A DNA stretch of 64,000 nucleotides from Nostoc commune NIES-4072 (lineage in GTDB: Bacteria; Cyanobacteriota; Cyanobacteriia; Cyanobacteriales; Nostocaceae): positions 372,001 to 436,000 of the forward strand of contig NZ_BDUD01000002.1 of assembly GCF_003113895.1 (NCBI RefSeq). Reading direction: 5' to 3'. The notes under the pieces were generated by a model. It saw only the letters and a program-made list of their open reading frames with translations. It searched no databases and had not been told where the DNA came from. Made by a program: the position numbers and the translations under genes. Below, one piece after another: positions 59,140 through 64,000 of the stretch. Within the stretch, counting starts at the first letter, position 1, and each line of letters begins with the position of its first letter.

Positions 59140-59288
59140 GGGAGCAACGCGAAAAAGTGAGATCGGGGTTTAGTTCTCAATTACACCCCTATATTCTCAA
59201 CAAAATCTGGTTTTTTAGTTGCGATCGCATCCTGAAACAAGCTATATACGTCCCAGATTTTAGCACCTCACAAAATCGCGTTGCTCCC
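59140..59288 (+). mobile_element. MITE copy D (149 bp)
   Basis: Complete copy with perfect 9-bp duplications CACTAATTG (59131-59139 and 59289-59297), in the gap between the chimera and the secreted protein gene. Same orientation as copy A. Confidence 0.9.
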
Positions 59289-59395
59289 CACTAATTGAGT
59301 TCGGAGGACTTATGCTTCCATTTATAGACCAGTTATCGATCCACCAACAAAGCACTCTTACGGTGTCCTCTGCGACGAGTCAGCACTGGTTAAAT

Positions 59396-60427
59396 CTAAC
59401 CGCCCTTTGCTCTTTCTACTTTTTTCTGGCTCTGATCTGCAATTTTCGCTCCTGCTTCTGCTTTGACTAATTCATCGGCATTATTCTCTTTTCGAGCTAA
59501 TTTGCTTGCAGTTGCATATGCAGATATAGCCGCAGATGGCAAGTATGCTTCTAGGTAGCGATCCCCTAATAATCGATAGATAGTGGGATTCTTACTACCT
59601 GCTTTGGCTCTTGCCTTTAACACCAGAATCGATTCGTTCACTAAGTTCTCTGCTTGGTATACACTATCTACATCAATAGCCAATTCATCTTGAAACTGAT
59701 TGAGACTTTGAAGACGATTGATTGTCATCGCTATCTCTTGTGCTTTATCAGTAGGGACTACCAGCAGAATAGAGGTACTAGCAGCAATAGGCTCATCTCC
59801 ACGATTAGCAACGACGTTTACATTGTAAACGTTCCCCGACTCCATAGCTGGCTGATCTTTCGGGTATGGCAGTTGAGTTGCCTTAACCTCAACTGACCAG
59901 TTAACTCCTTTGCCTTCCATTTGCACCATATAGCTAGTAGCTAAAGGAGCCGCAGACCAAGATAGTATCGGATTAGTATTTAAAATGACGACACCATAGG
60001 GAGTGATTAATGTAGGCATATTTTCATCTGACCCTGGGCCTTTGGGTGTCACACAGGTATACCCATTTTTCAAAGTACAATTCTCAAATCGGCGCTGGGA
60101 AAGCGGTAAACAATGTTCACCTACATTACTATCTGTGAGGTATAAAACCTTTCCATGTGAATAACAAAAAATCTCAACCTTACGCCCACGAACTGGATGA
60201 ATTTTGTCATCTTTACAAAGTTTACTCTGGGGTGTCCAATTAATATCGCCACTAATAACTTTTGCTACAACTTCACAGTCTCGCTCATCTGAATCACTTT
60301 TACCTATTGATTGAGCTTGTCCCCCTACACTGCTAAAGCTTGAAAACAACACTATTAATGCAATGGACACGAATTGAGAGTTTGAAATTTTTTTTCTTTT
60401 GGCTGTTGACTTTGGTACAATCAGCAT
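59396..60427 (-). CDS. Secreted protein with beta domain and helical repeat tail
   Basis: 343 residues. Signal peptide FVSIALIVLFSSFSSVGGQAQS; Cys-containing beta region (DCEVVAKVISGDINW...LCKDDKIHPVRGRKVEIFCYSHG, about 50-120) with six Cys suited to disulfides; a fibronectin/Ig-like segment (LITPYGVVILNTNPILSWSAAPLATSYMVQ, about 138-220); helical TPR-like end (ESILVLKARAK...PTIYRLLGDRYLEAYLPSAAISAYATASKLA). Not assigned to a named family. Similar periplasmic proteins occur beside CHAT and TPS genes in cyanobacteria, which fits here. Confidence 0.6.
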   Translation of the reverse strand: MLIVPKSTAKRKKISNSQFVSIALIVLFSSFSSVGGQAQSIGKSDSDERDCEVVAKVISGDINWTPQSKLCKDDKIHPVRGRKVEIFCYSHGKVLYLTDSNVGEHCLPLSQRRFENCTLKNGYTCVTPKGPGSDENMPTLITPYGVVILNTNPILSWSAAPLATSYMVQMEGKGVNWSVEVKATQLPYPKDQPAMESGNVYNVNVVANRGDEPIAASTSILLVVPTDKAQEIAMTINRLQSLNQFQDELAIDVDSVYQAENLVNESILVLKARAKAGSKNPTIYRLLGDRYLEAYLPSAAISAYATASKLARKENNADELVKAEAGAKIADQSQKKVERAKGG

Positions 60428-60482
60428 TCCTATTATTTAGTAATTTGCTATCTATTTGATAGCTTATCGAAATTGACACGCC

Positions 60483-62225
60483 TTAGTCAATTTGTTGGAA
60501 AATGCGCTGTAGAATTTGTTGTTTCCATTCTGAGATTTCTGGTAGACCAGAATTATTTGATATTAAACAAACTTCCCAATGTACCCTAGCATTCTCCAAG
60601 TCACCTAACGCTTCTTGTGTTTTTGCTAACAAGCAGTGAGCATCTACTCTTCGAGAATCTAATTTCACCGATTTCTGCAAGTAATCTTTGGCCTCTGTGT
60701 AACGCTGTTGTTTGAATCTTGCCCAGCCTAGATTTTTGTACAAGGCTGCTTGCCATACTGGATCTGAAGTACCTTTCAATCCTTCAAGTGCTAGTTGTGC
60801 TGCCTCAGAGTATTTTTCTTGTATATTTTTGAGCCGTGATAAATTGTTGACAGCATTCATCGGTTGATTCTTGCCGTACTTAATCGATAACTTGTATTGC
60901 TGCTCTGCTTGGTCATATTGGCCTTGCTCATCGTAAAAATTACCGAGATTATAGTGCAGTTCCCAAGCATTAGGCTTGAGTTCAAAAGCTTTTTGATAGT
61001 TCTCAATTGCACAGGTTAAGTCCTGAGTTACCTGGCAAGCTACTGCCAAGTTATTATATATTTCATCATCTTTAGGATTGTAAATTAATGCTAGCTTATA
61101 ATATTTTTTAGCTATTTCAGGTTCATTCATATAATGTCCAGCTTGATTAAAGTAGTAAGCAGATAAAGCAAGATTAATCTGTTTAAAACTACTATTAATA
61201 GTTGCTATCAATGAGCCTGCTAAAAAGCATTTAAATATATTTGAAACCAAAAAGCGATTAAGTTTTAATTTAAATGGTAAACGCTGCAAACGTTCCAATA
61301 TTACTTGAGTCGTCTGTGGGCGCTGTCCTGGAAAAGGAGCCATCATGTCATCAAGTAAATCAGCAAAAGGCTTATCAATTTGTGGTGCTCTATCTCTCCA
61401 GATTAGTCTTCCTGTATTTTGATCTACTGGAAATTCCAACAGTGATATCCCCGTTAATAAATTCACAAAAGTTCGCCCCAAAGCATAAAAGTCTGATTGG
61501 GGCAATGCTTGACCGTTAAGTTGTTCAAGTGGAGAAAATCGAATTGTTCTAACAACTGTTACTTCATATCCGCTACTAAAACGTGTTCTTTTATTCACTC
61601 CACTAGCGCCAACTTTTGCTAAATATGTTGTGGTAATTTGTCTGGCTGCTCCAAAATCAACAAGTGCCAGTTGACCATCAGGTTGATAGATAATATTTTC
61701 TGGTTTAATATCTCTATGAAAGAAGCCAGAGCGGTGTACAGATTCAATAATATCAACTAGTTGTGTTAACCAATCCAATGCTACTTTCTGATGAATTTTT
61801 CCATACGTTTTTAACCACTGTTGTAGATTTTCCCCTTCAACTTTTTCCATTACTAAACAGTGCAATACTAGACGATCATCCTTAAGTGTAAAAGTGAAAT
61901 AGTCATCCACACCGCACTTAGGAATTCCTGGATGATATAACGTCTGTAATATAAGTGATTCTCTCTGAACTAGACGAACTAATTTAGGATCGCTCCACCT
62001 TAGTACTTTCATTACTCTGATTCTAGATTTTGCCCCCCATGACGGCTCAACGTCTTCAACCTCAAAAACATCTGTATATGTAGATGAATCTTCATCCAAA
62101 GAACGCAATGGGCGCAGTAAACGAATGCGCCCATCTATTAGTAAGGGATTACCACAAGCTAAACAATTTTCAGTATCTTCAGGATTATGCCGCCTACTAC
62201 ATAAGAGATTTATACAGTAGCTCAC
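60483..62225 (-). CDS. 4-Cys-prefix serine/threonine kinase with TPR tail
   Basis: 580 residues. N-terminal zinc-type prefix C-x4-C...C-x2-C (CINLLCSRRHNPEDTENCLACG); kinase domain (about 30-330) with RIRVMKVLRW (ATP Lys), HRDIKPENIIY (catalytic loop), LVDFGAAR (DFG) and a FSPLEQL motif in place of the usual APE; a weak membrane-like helix (about 337-362); TPR repeats (about 370-570). The start ATG overlaps the STAND gene stop by 4 bp, so both are one operon. It probably transmits the STAND protein's signal by phosphorylation. Confidence 0.85.
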   Translation of the reverse strand: MSYCINLLCSRRHNPEDTENCLACGNPLLIDGRIRLLRPLRSLDEDSSTYTDVFEVEDVEPSWGAKSRIRVMKVLRWSDPKLVRLVQRESLILQTLYHPGIPKCGVDDYFTFTLKDDRLVLHCLVMEKVEGENLQQWLKTYGKIHQKVALDWLTQLVDIIESVHRSGFFHRDIKPENIIYQPDGQLALVDFGAARQITTTYLAKVGASGVNKRTRFSSGYEVTVVRTIRFSPLEQLNGQALPQSDFYALGRTFVNLLTGISLLEFPVDQNTGRLIWRDRAPQIDKPFADLLDDMMAPFPGQRPQTTQVILERLQRLPFKLKLNRFLVSNIFKCFLAGSLIATINSSFKQINLALSAYYFNQAGHYMNEPEIAKKYYKLALIYNPKDDEIYNNLAVACQVTQDLTCAIENYQKAFELKPNAWELHYNLGNFYDEQGQYDQAEQQYKLSIKYGKNQPMNAVNNLSRLKNIQEKYSEAAQLALEGLKGTSDPVWQAALYKNLGWARFKQQRYTEAKDYLQKSVKLDSRRVDAHCLLAKTQEALGDLENARVHWEVCLISNNSGLPEISEWKQQILQRIFQQID

Positions 62226-63667
62226 GGAGAGTTTTGCCCCTGCACATAACTAGTTAATTCTTTATTATTTGATGATTTATATACTAAACCGTATGGATCT
62301 ACTAAGATGTATTTCTTAACAACTGGTTCCATACCATAGCTGAGTTCATGCTTACTTGATTGCCTACTGGCTTCAATTAACGAACGTTGCTCTAAAGCTT
62401 CCAAAGCCGATATTACCTTTGAAATTGACATGACTTCTAATTTTAATCGCTCTTTTAAATCATTAATAAGCTTTGAAAAAGGGATAAAAGCAGAACTTTT
62501 TGCCATCTCCTCAGCTAAGTAAACCATTACTTGTTTTTGAAGATCAGTTAAAAGCCCATTTTGTCCAAATTGGAGATTTAACATCGCCTCAACTCGCGGG
62601 CCAATTACAGTAGTCCTATAATCGAAAAATTTTTCTATACTCCCCCCAAAAATGCGATTTATTCGGTCAGAAACAGCTTCTAGTTCTGACGGGTTTCCAC
62701 GATATGTTTCAATCAATTCTTTGCATTTTTCTCCAGCTATGCCCTTTTCACGCATTAACTGGATTGCTGCATCTTCTTCTAAACCTTCTATTTGAATAGA
62801 TACAATAGATGAATTTACATTCACATAAGCAATTTCTTTTAAAGGCACTTGGCTTGTTACAATTACACAACTCTGATGTTTTTCTTGGGTGATCCCAACA
62901 AAAAAATCTTCATATTCTAATCTTTTTTCAAAAACATTTACTGGCGCTATGGCTTCAAAACCATCTAAAACCAATAGACAACGATGTAATTGCAAATAAT
63001 TTAACAATAAACATAATTTCCTTTGAAGAGTTATATCTTCTGCTTGTTCTATATTAAAAGTCTCAATTAGCTCAGTAATTAAATTATCAATTGTTGAAGA
63101 ACGGTTAATTTTTTTCCAAACTACATATTCGTAATTATTTGAATCTTCTAATAATATTTCTTCGATTAACTTTGACACTAGTATACTTTTCCCAATCCCG
63201 GCAATTCCGATTAATGCTATACACCGTTTTTTAAAAATATTGACTTCCCTTTTTAAAATACTTATTTCATTTTGTCGTCCATAAAACGATACTATTTTTG
63301 GAAAGTCCCCATATAATCTAGTTGTTCCTATTAAAGGATCAACATTTTGGTATGACGCTTCTAGCTTTTTCAAATATTCTTTTTTTGCTAGTCTAAGCAA
63401 AATATTTCTTAAAGTTAATTTTTTTACTTGTACTCCCTCTCCAACAACTTCTGTAAGCATTGTCCACAACGGAGTACCTACACCAGTCTGCAAATAATGC
63501 ACATTGTACCCCGAATCGTTTGCTATTTCCTTATAGTCTTTACCATCCCAAGACCCTTTGATTAAAACCATTTCAGAGGGCGACAAATATCTTCCGGTAT
63601 GCTGAAGCACCCGCTCTTCTAAAATCTCTAGTACTGCTTCTAGGTCTAAATTTTTGTTTGAAGACAT
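62222..63667 (-). CDS. STAND NTPase with vMAP-type N-terminal HTH domain
   Basis: 481 residues. Residues 1-90 (YLSPSEMVLIKGSWDGKDYKEIANDSGYNVHYLQTGVGTPLWTMLTEVVGE) match the HTH domain at the N-terminus of vWA-MoxR-associated proteins. The NB-ARC/STAND module follows: FYGRQNEI (about 131), Walker A GIAGIGKS (about 152-159), Walker B CLLVLDGFEA (about 228-237), TSQVPL sensor and the RGNPSEL (GxP-like) motif, then a winged helix. No WD40/TPR sensor is fused. Start ATG at 63667 follows an AT-rich promoter region. Such proteins are inducible switches in signalling or conflict systems; the co-encoded kinase is the likely output. Confidence 0.85.
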   Translation of the reverse strand: MSSNKNLDLEAVLEILEERVLQHTGRYLSPSEMVLIKGSWDGKDYKEIANDSGYNVHYLQTGVGTPLWTMLTEVVGEGVQVKKLTLRNILLRLAKKEYLKKLEASYQNVDPLIGTTRLYGDFPKIVSFYGRQNEISILKREVNIFKKRCIALIGIAGIGKSILVSKLIEEILLEDSNNYEYVVWKKINRSSTIDNLITELIETFNIEQAEDITLQRKLCLLLNYLQLHRCLLVLDGFEAIAPVNVFEKRLEYEDFFVGITQEKHQSCVIVTSQVPLKEIAYVNVNSSIVSIQIEGLEEDAAIQLMREKGIAGEKCKELIETYRGNPSELEAVSDRINRIFGGSIEKFFDYRTTVIGPRVEAMLNLQFGQNGLLTDLQKQVMVYLAEEMAKSSAFIPFSKLINDLKERLKLEVMSISKVISALEALEQRSLIEASRQSSKHELSYGMEPVVKKYILVDPYGLVYKSSNNKELTSYVQGQNSP

Positions 63668-64000
63668 ATTTACCTACAATAGTACGTTATTAGCATTACC
63701 ATAATAGCTATTCAAATTTTACCTAAAACTTTTATATAGCTTTTTTACAATTTTTAATAAAAAGCTACTTGCTATCATTGCCTTTTACAGGATATAAGTT
63801 TAGAGTGCTACATTGCATAAATAATAACACGCTCTCTAAAATTGTCATTAAAGCTACAATTTAGTTTTAAGTACAATAACTAAGGAGGTAGAGGCTCAGG
63901 TGCAAATTTTGGAAGGTGCCTGAGCGAAAGTTTCTTTCTATTAGACATTATCTAAGGTTATCACAAGTCCTTAGATACTCCCAAAACACCTATGGACTAT
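63668..64000. promoter_or_regulatory. Upstream region of the STAND-kinase operon
   Basis: About 330 bp of AT-rich sequence with no protein-like ORF; must contain the operon promoter. Nothing else recognised. Confidence 0.4.

Noticed and set aside
1..64000. tRNA or rRNA genes
   Set aside because: No cloverleaf-type segment or rRNA-like sequence was noticed; a covariance-model scan would be needed to exclude them fully.

Overview
The window looks like accessory DNA (plasmid, megaplasmid or chromosomal island) of a filamentous, Nostoc-like cyanobacterium. The evidence is the many GCGATCGC (HIP1) octamers, heptameric STRR repeats (CAATTCG), Ycf46/Ycf35-type genes, haemagglutinin-type secreted proteins, a 4-Cys-prefix protein kinase and a cyanobacterial-style CRISPR repeat. 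No rRNA, tRNA or recognisable core metabolic gene was seen. Mobile DNA has broken an unusual number of genes, and many of the breaks can be read base by base.

Layout. (1) 1-19.7 kb: a giant multi-domain surface protein gene on the minus strand, split by an IS4-type element, beside a type I secretion operon (PPIase, CNB-ABC transporter, HlyD adaptor). The adaptor gene is destroyed at both ends: a nested MITE/repeat/IS insertion near its start and an ISL3-type element in its second half. (2) 19.8-28.5 kb: a tightly packed minus-strand run (WGR protein, Ycf46-like AAA ATPase, DUF2997, Ycf35/DUF1257, helical proteins, many small unknowns) separated by purine/pyrimidine inverted tracts. (3) 29-31.7 kb: plasmid-type small genes with a ribbon-helix-helix-like candidate regulator and a truncated methyltransferase. 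(4) 31.7-37.2 kb: a transposon graveyard (IS1634-like with a nonsense codon; Tn3-type TnpA truncated; TnpI-like integrase with one internal TGA). (5) 37.3-43.1 kb: a methyltransferase-Strawberry-notch helicase gene cut at both ends by 149-bp MITEs, a truncated dinB, and a CoiA-like/GIY-YIG protein. (6) 43.1-47.6 kb: debris (YjzC-like, RpaB-like fragment, STRR repeats, ArsR regulator, GNAT, IS5, IS110 and IS630 fragments). (7) 47.6-59.3 kb: two haemagglutinin-type (TpsA) proteins, one truncated, a ParB-like plasmid protein, a three-repeat orphan CRISPR array, a membrane protein, a ferritin-like protein, and a POTRA-CHAT chimera. (8) 59.4-63.7 kb: a secreted protein and a STAND NTPase/Ser-Thr kinase operon.

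How things fit. The giant protein has no Sec signal, so it is a plausible substrate of the neighbouring type I exporter, which now lacks a whole adaptor. The TpsA proteins carry Sec signals but no intact TpsB partner is present; the only TpsB-like sequence is the POTRA part of the chimera, joined to a CHAT protease domain that keeps its His and Cys. That chimera and the adjacent STAND NTPase-kinase pair are the best candidates for an unusual signalling or conflict system. The 149-bp MITE family is the main agent of rearrangement: intact copies have 8-9 bp target duplications, while two copies with mismatched flanks mark recombination or deletion scars.
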